The translations under genes were made by a program, and so were the position numbers. Shown here piece after piece: positions 16,480 to 25,474 of a stretch of 36,121 bases of DNA (positions are counted from its first letter, which is position 1; every line of letters begins with the position of its first letter). The stretch is taken from positions 1 through 36,121 of the forward strand of contig CAJOJI010000011.1 of NCBI GenBank assembly GCA_905234715.1. The letters run 5' to 3'. The notes beneath the pieces were generated by a model that saw only the letters and a program-made list of their open reading frames with translations, was not told the origin of the DNA and searched no databases. The DNA is from an uncultured Saccharofermentans sp. Its GTDB lineage: Bacteria; Bacillota; Clostridia; Saccharofermentanales; Saccharofermentanaceae.

Positions 16480-17301
16480 TCATGGTCTTCCGGCGAGTTC
16501 CCAGAAAGCAACTGCGCTTGCAGCGGCCGCATTCAATGAATCCACCTCATGGGACATAGGGATGATTACTTTATAGTCAGCGCCCGAGATGGTCTCCTCC
16601 GTAAGTCCGTTGCCTTCATTGCCGATAAGGACTGCGAGGCGGGACTCGTCTTTCAGGACAGGGTTATCAAGCGTGAGTGAATCGTCGACCAGCGCCAAAG
16701 CTGCGGTCTTATATCCGAGTGACCTCAGTGTGCCGCACACATCTTCCTTACCGATGAACGTCCACGGCAGCTGGAACATTGTGCCCATGCCGACACGCAT
16801 CGCCCTTCTCTCCAAAGGATCACACGTGCCTTCAGTCAACAATACGGCGTCGATGTTAAATGCTGCGGCGCTTCTGAATACCGCGCCGACGTTGGTGGGG
16901 TTAACGATATTTTCCAAAACCGCGATCCGCGAACAGGGCGCACCTGCATCAAGTATCGAAGATGCCGAAGGAAGCTCGGGCCTTGTCATGGAGCAGAGGA
17001 TTCCGCCTGTAAGATGGTATCCGGTGATGCCTTCCATTACGTCAGTCGGCGCACGGTAAATGGGCACGTCGCCGACGCGCGCGAGAATCCCGCTGACTTC
17101 TTCCTTATCGAAAACAGCAGAGCTTACCAAAACGGATTCGGGCTTCATGCCGCCGTTTAGTGCACGGTCTATTACCTTGCAGCTCTCGGCAATGAAAATG
17201 CCGCCGTCGGGATCTCTGTAGTGGCGGAGCTGGGGCTCCGAAGAAGACACATAGATGCTTATCGATGTATCGTCACTGCTTGTAATGTCTATTATGTTCA
17301 T
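16480..17301 (-). CDS. TrmH/SpoU-family RNA 2'-O-methyltransferase (273 aa)
   Basis: A SAM-dependent methyltransferase with the SPOUT knot motifs: NPTNVGAVFRSA (134-145) with the catalytic Arg143, IGNEGNGL (226-233), and IPMSHEVDSLNAAAASAV (247-264). The N-terminal ~110 residues are the substrate-binding domain found in rRNA methyltransferases such as RlmB and TsnR-like proteins. It modifies a ribose 2'-hydroxyl in rRNA or tRNA; which site is not evident. Its ATG overlaps the stop of the upstream MutS-like gene (ATGA, 17298-17301), so translation of the two is coupled. Confidence 0.9.
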   Translation of the reverse strand: MNIIDITSSDDTSISIYVSSSEPQLRHYRDPDGGIFIAESCKVIDRALNGGMKPESVLVSSAVFDKEEVSGILARVGDVPIYRAPTDVMEGITGYHLTGGILCSMTRPELPSASSILDAGAPCSRIAVLENIVNPTNVGAVFRSAAAFNIDAVLLTEGTCDPLERRAMRVGMGTMFQLPWTFIGKEDVCGTLRSLGYKTAALALVDDSLTLDNPVLKDESRLAVLIGNEGNGLTEETISGADYKVIIPMSHEVDSLNAAAASAVAFWELAGRP

Positions 17302-19085
17302 GCGTCAGCCTCGTCTGCGGGAGAGGTTTCGGCACCGGGAACGGAAGCGCCGGAACCGGCATCAGAAGAAGTCAGCATGTCATAAGTAACACCATACTTC
17401 TTCGCGATATCCGAAGCATAAGAAAGTCCTTCCGGAGGAGCGATCTCAACCTTGAACGAACGGTTGCCGCCTTCGCTCTTAACGATGAGTGAAGATGCCT
17501 TTACGGGCATACCCTCTGAATACAAAGGTGCATCGACTGCAAGCTTATGCATGTGGGTGTTATAGATGGTGCGCGGGCCTTTCGTGAGCAGGGCCTTTAC
17601 GGAATCATATGCTATGTAGTAACCCTCTTCAAAAGATGTCGTAGAGAATGTCTCATTCATGAGCAGCAAGCTCGTGGGCGTAATCAAATTAAAGATCTCT
17701 TTGAAGCGCACGCACTCTTCACCAAGACGGCCAAGATCGAGAGTCTTGTCCTCGTCTGCCGGGAAGTGCGTGTAGATGCAGTCGGCAGGCGCAAATTCGA
17801 ATGAAGAAGCAGGCACGTAAACGCCGCCCTGCGCGAGAGCAAAGAGCATGCCGACAGCCTGGGTAATCGTGGTTTTACCGCCTCTGTTCGCGCCGGTCAG
17901 AATGTATATCGTGTGAGACTTATCAAAGACAAGATCGTTGATAACGAGCTCTTTCGGATTCGGCATGCTGATCGCAAGCTTCATGTTGTAAAGGCCTGTA
18001 GCCTTCATTGAAGACTCGCCGGCTGCGACAGAATTTGCCTTACAAAAAGTAAAGCCCTTCTTTTCGAGGCGCTCGATGAATTCGACCATCCTGATGTAGT
18101 AAACGAATTCGGGGATCGCTGCAGTAATTCCTCCGATGACGACATCCTTATATTTGTCGAGCGTGTTCTTGATCTTCTTTACCATGGAATCGAGCATCTT
18201 GTTGAGGATGTTCTCCAAGTAATAAGTCGAGTTGCCGAGGCCGTCGCCCTCGTTGATGGAAGCGACCGTACTCTGGCGCAGCTGAGCTGTTGCGAAAGGT
18301 GCGGACGATACTGCCTGGAACTTCATTAAGTCATCCAGCATGCGGTATGCGCCGACAGATCTGGAGCCGTCGGCGTAGCGGTAATGCATGTCGCCGTTCC
18401 AGTCGTTGCCGTCCTGGATCTTATCCTCTTTCGACAGCGCGTCAGAGAAATTGCTGACGATATTCGACTTCTTGAATTTCTTGTTGTTGATCGAGATCAG
18501 GCCCATGCTCTCAGCTTCGAGATTGTTGTTGACGTTGATGCCGACAGTCACGCTCTGGATGTCGACCGTCTCCTTCTGCAGTGTCTCGATGTCCTTTTTG
18601 AGCTCGTCGAAGTGCGATGCGGAATAGAGTTCGTCGACATATGCCTTGAAGCCTTTAAGTCCTGCTGATTTTATCTTCTCGTTGCCGAGGCAGACTCTTA
18701 AAGCGTCGACGCATTTAACGTAGTCAGAGTATTCGTTGAGCCGGTGCATCAGGTACCAGATGCCTTCCTTCTCGTCGGCGGCTTTTCTGATGGAGCCCTT
18801 GCCTTTGTTGAATTCTATCTTCTCGAAAAGATCAAGGAGCTGTGCTCGCATCTCGGGAAGATTTTTAAAGTCCTCGAAAACATCCTGCCTGTAAGAAGAC
18901 ACCTCCGGGCAGTCGGTCATGTGTGAAAGGATCTCGGTTACGATCGCCTGTTCCCTCGCGTCTCTTGTGACCTCTTTGCAGACGATATCCAGTGCGAGAT
19001 CGTGAAATGATGTGTCGTCGAGTTTGTTATATTTGACCCCGTCTATGTTCGGGAAAAGAATGCTACGTTCAATTTCACTGCCCAT
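17298..19085 (-). CDS. MutS-like ATPase lacking the mismatch-recognition domain (595 aa)
   Basis: The C-terminal third is a MutS ATPase domain: Walker A TGANRGGKTT (397-406), a signature-like LGRLGEECVRFKEI, and Walker B LLLMNETFSTTS (473-484), followed by TIYNTHMHKL. Upstream is a long helical region (about 60-380) like the MutS clamp and lever. The mismatch-reading N-terminal domains and any C-terminal Smr nuclease domain are absent, so this is neither MutS1 nor MutS2. The Walker B acidic pair is Asn477-Glu478 rather than Asp-Glu; I recall this N-E form in related Firmicutes MutS-like proteins, so it is probably a subfamily mark rather than damage. GAGGAGG precedes the ATG. Coupled to the methyltransferase gene downstream. 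Biological role unknown. Confidence 0.85.
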   Translation of the reverse strand: MGSEIERSILFPNIDGVKYNKLDDTSFHDLALDIVCKEVTRDAREQAIVTEILSHMTDCPEVSSYRQDVFEDFKNLPEMRAQLLDLFEKIEFNKGKGSIRKAADEKEGIWYLMHRLNEYSDYVKCVDALRVCLGNEKIKSAGLKGFKAYVDELYSASHFDELKKDIETLQKETVDIQSVTVGINVNNNLEAESMGLISINNKKFKKSNIVSNFSDALSKEDKIQDGNDWNGDMHYRYADGSRSVGAYRMLDDLMKFQAVSSAPFATAQLRQSTVASINEGDGLGNSTYYLENILNKMLDSMVKKIKNTLDKYKDVVIGGITAAIPEFVYYIRMVEFIERLEKKGFTFCKANSVAAGESSMKATGLYNMKLAISMPNPKELVINDLVFDKSHTIYILTGANRGGKTTITQAVGMLFALAQGGVYVPASSFEFAPADCIYTHFPADEDKTLDLGRLGEECVRFKEIFNLITPTSLLLMNETFSTTSFEEGYYIAYDSVKALLTKGPRTIYNTHMHKLAVDAPLYSEGMPVKASSLIVKSEGGNRSFKVEIAPPEGLSYASDIAKKYGVTYDMLTSSDAGSGASVPGAETSPADEADA

Positions 19086-19135
19086 GCAAAAACCTCCTCA
19101 AGGCCAACGGCTGAAGCGGTCTTTACCAGTGGTCG

Positions 19136-20863
19136 TTACCTGTCAGCCATTTTTCTATAATACTCTTCGAGAAGAGGTTTTGCATTTACGTAGTAGCGCT
19201 CGAGCCTCTTGTCGAAATGTTTGCCCATGCTCTCCATCATGATGCTGTCGGCATCTTCAAACGAGAACTTTTCCTTGTAGACACGCTTGCTGACAAGGGC
19301 ATCGTAAACGTCTGCGATCGCCATGATGCGCGCTTCGATCGGGATGTCATCTCCCTTAAGTCCTTCCGGATATCCGGAGCCGTCCCATCTCTCGTGATGG
19401 TAGTGTGCGACATTTCTTGCAACCCTGTGGAACTCTTCGTTGTCGGTGCCTTCGAGAATGGAGTCGACGATGCGCGCGCCTTCTGCGGCGTGGGCCTTCA
19501 TTTTCTCGTATTCCTCATCGGTAAACTTGCCGGGCTTTCTAAGGACGGCGTCATCGACTGCGATCTTTCCCAAGTCATGCATCGGCGCTGCCTGGATAAC
19601 ATTCTTGCAGAACTCTTCCGTGAGTCCTTCGCGGCCGAAGAGCATCAGCATGTTCTTCTTGTCTGAAGTATCTTTCTTAATCTCGTCTATCAGGATCCTT
19701 ACGACGTCACTCGTACGTCTGATATGGCCGCCCGTTGAGTTGTCGCGGCTTTCAACCATGGTTGCCATGCCGAGGATCAGCCTGTTATGCATCTGCACGA
19801 TGTGCTCGGTCTTCTCACTGACCTCAGCAGAGAGCTGGTCATTATAGGTTGAAAGGAGCTTCATGTAAGCTCTCGAATCAGTGTCGTCAGTGATCAAAAA
19901 CTGGTATCCGACCGTGTGCTTTCCGTCGAAAAGATAGCTGATCGTTATGAGATAGATCCTGTCATCAAGCTCGTAATAGAAATGGTCACATCCCTCATCT
20001 TTTTTGAAGTGCTCAAGCCACTTGAGAAGCGTTTTCTTGATCGCGATATTCCTGCCTGCATATGAGTCGACGTTGATCTTTTGAAGCTCAGGGAAAATCT
20101 TCATTCCCACTTCGTTGGCACCCAGGAAGTTATCGTTAAAGTCGATGGAGATAAATCCCGTATCACCTTTGTTGACCAGCGTATCAACACCGAGATCCGT
20201 TACATCGTAAAGGCAGAGCCTGTGAACTATAACGAGATATATCACCTGTGCAAAGACATAAGACAAAGGCATCACTTCGATCCCGGCAGGCAAAAACTTG
20301 CCGACAAAATAACTCAGGAACGATACTGCCGCAGGGAACATCAGGAGCACGATAGTCTTATTCGATACATCTTTCTTCTTGATGAGGCTGTAGATCATCA
20401 CAATAAAACTGATGATGATGAAGAAAGTGATTATGACGTATGTCAGCGTGTGTGCAAATCCGTATGTCTTAACGAGTCTGCCCATTCCCTTGCTGATCTC
20501 AAACCTGACCGTCTTGTAAAAGTAGGGAGAATTGCCTATGGATAATACAAACGAAAAGCTGATCATGCTGAGGATCGTAAGGCCGGCACTCATCCACCTT
20601 TTGAGGTTGATGTGGCACAAACTGAAGATACTCTGGCAGATGAATAATGTGAGAAAACACCCGCCTATATAAGTGACCTTTACGGCTGTCAGCGCCGTGT
20701 CGAGATTTCTCGAGTGCGCCAGGATCGCATATCCAAGATTGGCAATCGGAATGAAAGCAAAAATGAGTGTGATGTGCACATCAAAATGCTTATGCCAGAT
20801 TGCCAGATATATCAGTGTCAGTACGATCGATAAACCGAATAATATTTCGTAATACGCGGTCAC
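19136..20863 (-). CDS. Membrane-bound HD-GYP phosphodiesterase with N-terminal sensor (575 aa)
   Basis: Seven or so hydrophobic segments (residues 1-215) resemble the 7TM sensor of histidine kinases. A PAS-like region (235-330) and a short coiled coil (about 337-362) follow. The C-terminal domain is HD-GYP: GGHIRRTS (His380), HDLGKI (429-434), HHERWDGSGYPEGL (489-502) and ADVYDALVSKRVYK. Such domains hydrolyse cyclic di-GMP, with the HD residues binding metals. The start is GTG at 20863, with GAAGGA upstream. It lies 50 bases before the MutS-like gene, in the same direction, possibly the first gene of that operon. Likely links an unknown outside signal to cyclic di-GMP level. Confidence 0.88.
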   Translation of the reverse strand: MTAYYEILFGLSIVLTLIYLAIWHKHFDVHITLIFAFIPIANLGYAILAHSRNLDTALTAVKVTYIGGCFLTLFICQSIFSLCHINLKRWMSAGLTILSMISFSFVLSIGNSPYFYKTVRFEISKGMGRLVKTYGFAHTLTYVIITFFIIISFIVMIYSLIKKKDVSNKTIVLLMFPAAVSFLSYFVGKFLPAGIEVMPLSYVFAQVIYLVIVHRLCLYDVTDLGVDTLVNKGDTGFISIDFNDNFLGANEVGMKIFPELQKINVDSYAGRNIAIKKTLLKWLEHFKKDEGCDHFYYELDDRIYLITISYLFDGKHTVGYQFLITDDTDSRAYMKLLSTYNDQLSAEVSEKTEHIVQMHNRLILGMATMVESRDNSTGGHIRRTSDVVRILIDEIKKDTSDKKNMLMLFGREGLTEEFCKNVIQAAPMHDLGKIAVDDAVLRKPGKFTDEEYEKMKAHAAEGARIVDSILEGTDNEEFHRVARNVAHYHHERWDGSGYPEGLKGDDIPIEARIMAIADVYDALVSKRVYKEKFSFEDADSIMMESMGKHFDKRLERYYVNAKPLLEEYYRKMADR

Positions 20864-20907
20864 TTTACAAGCTTCCTTCTATATTATTAATTCTGATTGT
20901 AACATCA

Positions 20908-21627
20908 TTATTGCCCATATTCCTGTACAGAATATTTAACATTTGTATTGTTAAAAAAGCATGCTATCTTCCCTTTGCAAATGAATGCGAAAACCACGCC
21001 GATAGCCAATGCTATTAAGTGGATAATCATTGACGGGATTCCTGCCACACCAGCTATATTGGGTATCAATGAAATCACTGCTGTCGGCAAGGCGATTCCC
21101 ATCAGAAGATAGAACGATACCTGCCTGAACAGTTTCCCGAATCCGTATTTCTTTCCCATGACAAAGAGGATAAAAATACCGACAGGCATGAACGAAAATG
21201 CGAGTCCTGAAGCACCGGAGACAGCAAATGAATCACCATCTTCTGTATAGATCATACCCATGATGAAGTTTACTGTCACATCGACAATCCAGGTCGATGT
21301 GAAAAGAGCCAGAAACCTTTTACTGCCGATGACCTTTTCGACAAGAATTCCAAAAGGAAGAATGAGCAGCAGGTTGTATCCAAGATGGCCTATCGTCAGT
21401 TCCATTGAGGAATACGGGAAATCCGGAGGAAGAAGTTCGCCGGGGATTCCCTGCAGGAAAACATAAGTTAATAACTGCCAGGGATATTTCACCGGATACG
21501 AAAATGTAAATGCCATATATGTGGAGGAGACCAGCTGTGAGATCAGGGTGATGATCACACACAGAAGTGCTATCGCAATTGATATCACCGGCGTTTTTTT
21601 ATTCAGATATATATTTTTTATCTTCAT
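20908..21627 (-). CDS. Rhomboid-family intramembrane serine protease (239 aa)
   Basis: Six to seven transmembrane helices with rhomboid catalytic features: GHLGYNLLLILPFG (His81, Asn85) in helix two, SGASGLAF (GASG 138-141) with the nucleophile Ser140, and a histidine in a later helix (SMIIHLIALAIG, His203). An extended loop with a conserved W-x-L-x-T-Y segment (YPWQLLTYVFLQG) precedes them, also typical. It would cleave membrane-spanning segments of partner proteins. GGAGGGGAG precedes the ATG. Neighbouring surface and envelope genes are candidate substrates, but nothing here shows it. The start of HD-GYP is 44 bases downstream. Confidence 0.85.
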   Translation of the reverse strand: MKIKNIYLNKKTPVISIAIALLCVIITLISQLVSSTYMAFTFSYPVKYPWQLLTYVFLQGIPGELLPPDFPYSSMELTIGHLGYNLLLILPFGILVEKVIGSKRFLALFTSTWIVDVTVNFIMGMIYTEDGDSFAVSGASGLAFSFMPVGIFILFVMGKKYGFGKLFRQVSFYLLMGIALPTAVISLIPNIAGVAGIPSMIIHLIALAIGVVFAFICKGKIACFFNNTNVKYSVQEYGQ

Positions 21628-21657
21628 TTGTCTCCCCTCCTTTGCAAGAAAAAATAA

Positions 21658-22605
21658 TTAAATTCCTTTCATGAATTCACGGATCGCTTCTTCACACTTA
21701 TCAGGTTCTTCAATATATACCGAGTGTCCGCAGTCGAGCTGAACTGTTGTTACATCACTGATCTGTGCGGCATAGTCGTTCTCAAAGCCAATCCAGCCTT
21801 CGTCAATGGTTCCGTCAGAAACGATTAAAAGAGTAGGAACGTCAGGCATTGCCTGGCTCTCGATGACCGTGCGGTCGTGAATGATGTATTTGCATTCATT
21901 CGCAAATGTCTCATTCGAGAACCTGCTGCACACAAGTGCCATTGCACTCTTAACTTCCATATCGGAATAACCTTCAGGGATCGTAGCGCCTGCAATGAGT
22001 CTTACGATTCCCGCATTCCTTGCAACTCTCGACCAGAAATATACTGAAGATTCCGAATCTATATGCTTCTCATCCATCATGTCATATGCGGCGGGAACAG
22101 CCATATCGAGACCTACGATAGCTTCGACTTCTTCAGGAAAATTCTGAGCCCAGTAGACTGACTCGAGTCCTGAATATGAGTGAGGGCAAAGGATGTAAGG
22201 GCCTTCGATTCCGGCCTTTTTAAGCGCTTCCCTGTTCTGTGCAACTCTCGTCTCGACGTCTCTTGATCCGTCAAAAGCGTCGCTGAATCCGTATCCGAAT
22301 TTCTCGATAACTACAACTCTGTAATCCTCATCAAAACGGTCAATGAAATTCTTATAACCGATGATCGGCGCACTGTCACCCGAGCCTGCCATAAATACCA
22401 GTGTATGGTCGCCTGAACCTGATACATAAATGCTCATGTCGTGGCCGTATACTTCAACCTTCTGGCCGTAGATCTGGTTCTCCAAAAGATCCTTTTCGGA
22501 CGCCAGACATATCTTGTCGTAAACGCATGTGCCGATCAGGAAAACGACTAACACGGCGACGATTCCGAGTAAAACTTTCCCAACTACTTTCAATGCTTTC
22601 TTCAT
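21658..22605 (-). CDS. Membrane-anchored alpha/beta hydrolase (315 aa)
   Basis: The start is chosen at 22605 (MKKALKVVGK), with AAGGAG a few bases before; an in-frame start 11 codons earlier would fall before that site. One N-terminal helix (7-27) anchors it with the domain outside. The body is an alpha/beta hydrolase: oxyanion-type VFMAGSGDSAP (about 70-80), nucleophile elbow PHSYSG with Ser143, the acid region VSDGT and a C-terminal CGHSVYIEEPD with the catalytic His. The nucleophile elbow lacks both glycines of the usual G-x-S-x-G. Substrate unknown. Followed by the rhomboid gene 30 bases downstream, probably one transcript. Confidence 0.85.
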   Translation of the reverse strand: MKKALKVVGKVLLGIVAVLVVFLIGTCVYDKICLASEKDLLENQIYGQKVEVYGHDMSIYVSGSGDHTLVFMAGSGDSAPIIGYKNFIDRFDEDYRVVVIEKFGYGFSDAFDGSRDVETRVAQNREALKKAGIEGPYILCPHSYSGLESVYWAQNFPEEVEAIVGLDMAVPAAYDMMDEKHIDSESSVYFWSRVARNAGIVRLIAGATIPEGYSDMEVKSAMALVCSRFSNETFANECKYIIHDRTVIESQAMPDVPTLLIVSDGTIDEGWIGFENDYAAQISDVTTVQLDCGHSVYIEEPDKCEEAIREFMKGI

Positions 22606-22627
22606 ACCCTTACTCCTTAAATAGTAA

Positions 22628-22649
22628 CAGCCGGACAAATGCCCGGCTG
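22628..22649. other. Stem-loop just upstream of the hydrolase gene
   Basis: Arms cagccgg (22628-22634) and ccggctg (22643-22649) with an 8-base loop sit immediately before the hydrolase ribosome binding site. It may end the cdd transcript or act as a leader structure; no clean U-run on the minus strand. A weaker dyad (ctcgg/ccgag) lies near 22700. Confidence 0.35.
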
Positions 22650-22777
22650 CTTGATTTTCTTGATCTTCCCTAATTCCTTAATCCTTATTCCATTATTCTC
22701 GGAGGCAATCGCCGAGCTCCCCCGAAAACACTTCCAAAATTTATTAACGGGGACATAAGTTATACCTCCGATTTTTA

Positions 22778-23197
22778 CTAATTGAGATTGTCCGGACCAA
22801 AACTTTCCGGAAGGAGCTCACCTAAAGTGAATTCCTTATAGTCACCTGCACTCTTGGCCAGGTATATCTTGAAAGAAGGTTCGCAGAATTCACGCATGAC
22901 CTGCCGGCATACGCCGCATGGTGCGCAATACTGCAGCTCCCCGTCACGCTTGCCGCCTGCGATCGCAATGGCAGCAAAATCCCTGTATCCTTCGCTCACA
23001 GCTTTTGATATCGCTGTCCGCTCAGCGCATATGGAGGGGCCGAATGCGCTGTTCTCGATATTGCAGCCGGTAAAGACTTTACCGTCTTTCGTAAGAATCG
23101 CACTGCCCACGAGAAAATCCGAATATGGAGCATAACTTTCAGATCTCATGTCGATCGCCTTTTGGCAGAGACCGGAAATTGCATTTGCGTCGATCAT
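22778..23197 (-). CDS. cdd: Cytidine deaminase
   Basis: Converts cytidine and deoxycytidine to the uridine forms in pyrimidine salvage. The zinc site is complete: C57-A-E59 with the catalytic glutamate, and P-C94-G-V-C97, in the small homotetrameric type of ~135 residues. Substrate contacts FTGCNIENSAFG and YAPYSDFLVGSA are also present. AAGGAGG lies about seven bases before the ATG. It stands between the PadR/DUF4097 unit and the hydrolase gene, without obvious functional partners. Confidence 0.97.
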   Translation of the reverse strand: MIDANAISGLCQKAIDMRSESYAPYSDFLVGSAILTKDGKVFTGCNIENSAFGPSICAERTAISKAVSEGYRDFAAIAIAGGKRDGELQYCAPCGVCRQVMREFCEPSFKIYLAKSAGDYKEFTLGELLPESFGPDNLN

Positions 23198-23270
23198 CTT
23201 TGAAGCCTCCTTAGAAGATATACCCTGACCTTAGGTCGAGTGGCTGTTCTATCCCTGATTCCCTTTGGCC

Positions 23271-23297
23271 GGGGCACCTTCTAAAACATGGTGCCCC
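23271..23297. other. Stem-loop between DUF4097 gene and cdd
   Basis: A perfect 8-bp stem (ggggcacc, ggtgcccc) with an 11-base loop lies 18 bases after the DUF4097 stop. A U-run is missing, so full termination is uncertain and cdd might be read through from upstream. Confidence 0.4.
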
Positions 23298-23314
23298 ACC
23301 TACAGGAAGATTGC

Positions 23315-24946
23315 TTATCTGATTTCAATATTGCCTGCGTCGCACTCGATCTTGATTGTGCCTGCGCCATTTCCTCTTGTGTGGTATGAGCCTGAGGAAA
23401 CGTTGCCGCCTACCTGGATGGAACCAAGGTCGATCTCGCAGTTGATATCGTATGCATCGATGTCTTCAACGTCTCTTACTACGACGTTACCGAAGTCTGT
23501 CTCGACATCAAGATCCGTGAAATTTGTTGATCTGATCTCGATGTTGCCGGCATTTGCGTTGAGCTTCATTACTGCTGCGTCTGAGTCGCGGACTTCGATG
23601 TTTCCTGCATTTGAATCGATCTCAATCTTAGCGAAATTGCACTCTCTGATGATGATGTTGCCTGCATCGAAATCGCCGTAGAAGTAATCTGCCGTAAGTC
23701 CGTTGATCTTTACGTCGCCTGCGTTGACGTCCATCTCGATGGAGCTCAGATCAACGTCAGTTCCGAGTACGATGTTGAGTGTGGGCTCGTTGATGGAATC
23801 TCCGATGTTCCATGTAAAATGCGAGCCGCTCTGTGTAATAACAAGCTTGCCGTTCTCAAAGCTTACTTCAGGCTTAAGTTTTGCGTTGCCGCTGTAGTCA
23901 ACGTTGATGAGTCCTGAACCTTCCTGCACTTCGAAATTTACGGAGCATGCAGCGAGGTTCATCTTGATGGAATCGATCTCGTCGTTTTTGCCGGAGTCGT
24001 CATCCATTACATAAGTTGTGGCAACTGTCTCACCGTTGTTATCCTTGATGAATACGCCTGTTACGAGCGGGATCGCAAATCTCGTGAAGAATGTGAGTCC
24101 AACTACGACTGCTGCAACGATAGCGCAGATGATGATGGGTGTCTTATTGACTTTTCTGTCAGACTTCGGAACGAATTCCTCGCTCATCTTTCCTGCTTCA
24201 TTGAGCTGGAGAAGTCTGTCGTAACCGTCCATCTTTGTATTAGCTGATGTGATAAGGAATACGCCTACTGCAACGAAAGCGAAAAACATTACCGCACCGA
24301 GATCCGAACTTACATAAGGGATCTTATCGAAGATGATCGGGTTCAATACGCTTAAGATGCAAAGTCCGATACCGAATGAGCTCATGAGGCCGTATGAGTG
24401 CTTGAAGTGCTTGCGCTCGTTTCTTACATACTCTGCGCTCTCGATGCTGAGTGAGCATTCTTTCTTTTTAACTTCCGCAAACTGTCTGTACATTGAGCCG
24501 GAATAAATGAAGAGTCCGACTGCAGCTGCGATCGATACGAACATTAAGCTGACTCCGAAAATATCTTCCGGAAGGCCTATTGCCTCTGCAAGGATGTTGA
24601 ATGCTACGCTGAAGATGCAAAGGCCGATTGCCAGAGGTGTGATTATCGATCTCTTGCTCATCATGGCGAGGTATTCCTTGACTCTGTCCATTGAGAGCAT
24701 CGGCTTGTCTTCGTCGGGATTTTCGGTAACGGCTTCCTGGATTCCCAGTGACTCTGCGAGCTCATCGAGATTACCGAATTCGGAGATTACGATTCCGACT
24801 GCCTCGTTCTCTGTCTTGCCCTCGGAAATGAGCTCTTCATACTTGTCTTCCATCATCTGGAGCAGCTCTGATTTAGCTCTCCTTACCTCTTCCGTGTTAG
24901 GAAGATTTCGGAACATATTGTCCAAATAGTTTCTTATAGCGTTCAT
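23315..24946 (-). CDS. HAAS-domain, multi-helix DUF4097 envelope protein (543 aa)
   Basis: Residues 1-75 are a helical HAAS/permease-prefix (DUF1700-like) domain (RNYLDNMFRNLP, then ISEFGNLDELAESLGI), usually paired with PadR regulators. About five membrane helices follow (roughly 105-300). The C-terminal ~230 residues are a DUF4097 beta-ladder: a ~20-residue unit ends each time in AGNIE-[VI]-R or a close variant (DAGNIIIR, NAGNIEVR, NAGNIEIR, DAGNIEIR), predicted to fold as a right- or left-handed beta helix outside the cell. Its ATG overlaps the PadR stop (ATGA, 24943-24946), so PadR and this protein are translationally coupled. Related PadR-partner proteins are linked to envelope stress responses; here that is inference. 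Confidence 0.82.
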   Translation of the reverse strand: MNAIRNYLDNMFRNLPNTEEVRRAKSELLQMMEDKYEELISEGKTENEAVGIVISEFGNLDELAESLGIQEAVTENPDEDKPMLSMDRVKEYLAMMSKRSIITPLAIGLCIFSVAFNILAEAIGLPEDIFGVSLMFVSIAAAVGLFIYSGSMYRQFAEVKKKECSLSIESAEYVRNERKHFKHSYGLMSSFGIGLCILSVLNPIIFDKIPYVSSDLGAVMFFAFVAVGVFLITSANTKMDGYDRLLQLNEAGKMSEEFVPKSDRKVNKTPIIICAIVAAVVVGLTFFTRFAIPLVTGVFIKDNNGETVATTYVMDDDSGKNDEIDSIKMNLAACSVNFEVQEGSGLINVDYSGNAKLKPEVSFENGKLVITQSGSHFTWNIGDSINEPTLNIVLGTDVDLSSIEMDVNAGDVKINGLTADYFYGDFDAGNIIIRECNFAKIEIDSNAGNIEVRDSDAAVMKLNANAGNIEIRSTNFTDLDVETDFGNVVVRDVEDIDAYDINCEIDLGSIQVGGNVSSGSYHTRGNGAGTIKIECDAGNIEIR

Positions 24947-25290
24947 ACGAGTCTCCCCTCATCTGCAATAAACTTTTCTATAACTTCCTTTGTCAGTGTC
25001 CACTCTTCACATTTAGCGCGGTAATGCTCCATACCGGCAGGTGTTATGCGATAGTAGGTCCTCTTCTTTCCGCCTGCGAGATCTTCATCGACGAATGATT
25101 CGATGAATCCGTTCTTCTCCATTCTTGTAAAAGCGGAGTAGAGCGTTGTTTCCTTGATAATGTACTTGTCCTGGGACATCGTACGGATCTGCTTTGAAAT
25201 CTCGTAACCGTAAGACGGTGAACTGAGAAGCATGTAAAGGATAATGATGTCGTTATATCCTCTGATGACATCGCTGCTGATCTCTGCCAT
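24943..25290 (-). CDS. PadR-family transcriptional regulator (115 aa)
   Basis: A small winged-helix repressor: ILYMLLSSPSYGYEISKQI, then ETTLYSAFTRMEKNGFIES and GGKKRTYYRITPAG, the classic PadR core, plus a short helical dimerisation tail. Such proteins repress their own operon and release it in response to a ligand or envelope stress. GAAGGAGAT precedes the ATG. The promoter upstream has a perfect -35 and a very good -10 with a dyad touching the -10, a clear place for autorepression. It is followed by the overlapping DUF4097 gene, its probable regulatory target and partner. Confidence 0.93.
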   Translation of the reverse strand: MAEISSDVIRGYNDIIILYMLLSSPSYGYEISKQIRTMSQDKYIIKETTLYSAFTRMEKNGFIESFVDEDLAGGKKRTYYRITPAGMEHYRAKCEEWTLTKEVIEKFIADEGRLV

Positions 25291-25312
25291 AATCTATCTC
25301 CTTCCATTTATT

Positions 25313-25400
25313 ACGACTGTCGTTGCTACGATTGGCGTTGCTATGTCTGTCGTACTACGGCTGTCGTAGTAAATATAACACCGCCCCCAGAGGGTGTCAA
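25313..25400 (-). promoter_or_regulatory. PadR promoter with adjacent operator repeats
   Basis: Read on the minus strand: TTGACA (25395-25400), exactly 17 bases, TATATT (25372-25377). Beginning directly after the -10 is a 19-bp dyad TACTACG-N5-CGTAGTA (25353-25371). ACGACAG occurs three times in the leader (minus-strand copies at 25361-25367, 25347-25353 and 25317-25323), the last inside an 11-bp palindrome acgac-t-gtcgt at 25313-25323. Repressor binding here would block initiation; autorepression by PadR is inferred. Confidence 0.7.
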
Positions 25401-25474
25401 CAGGGTATTTTGAAATTTCATAAACTTTTTTCGCGCAAGCCTTCCTCTCAGCCTTCCGTCTGATATCACTCCGT

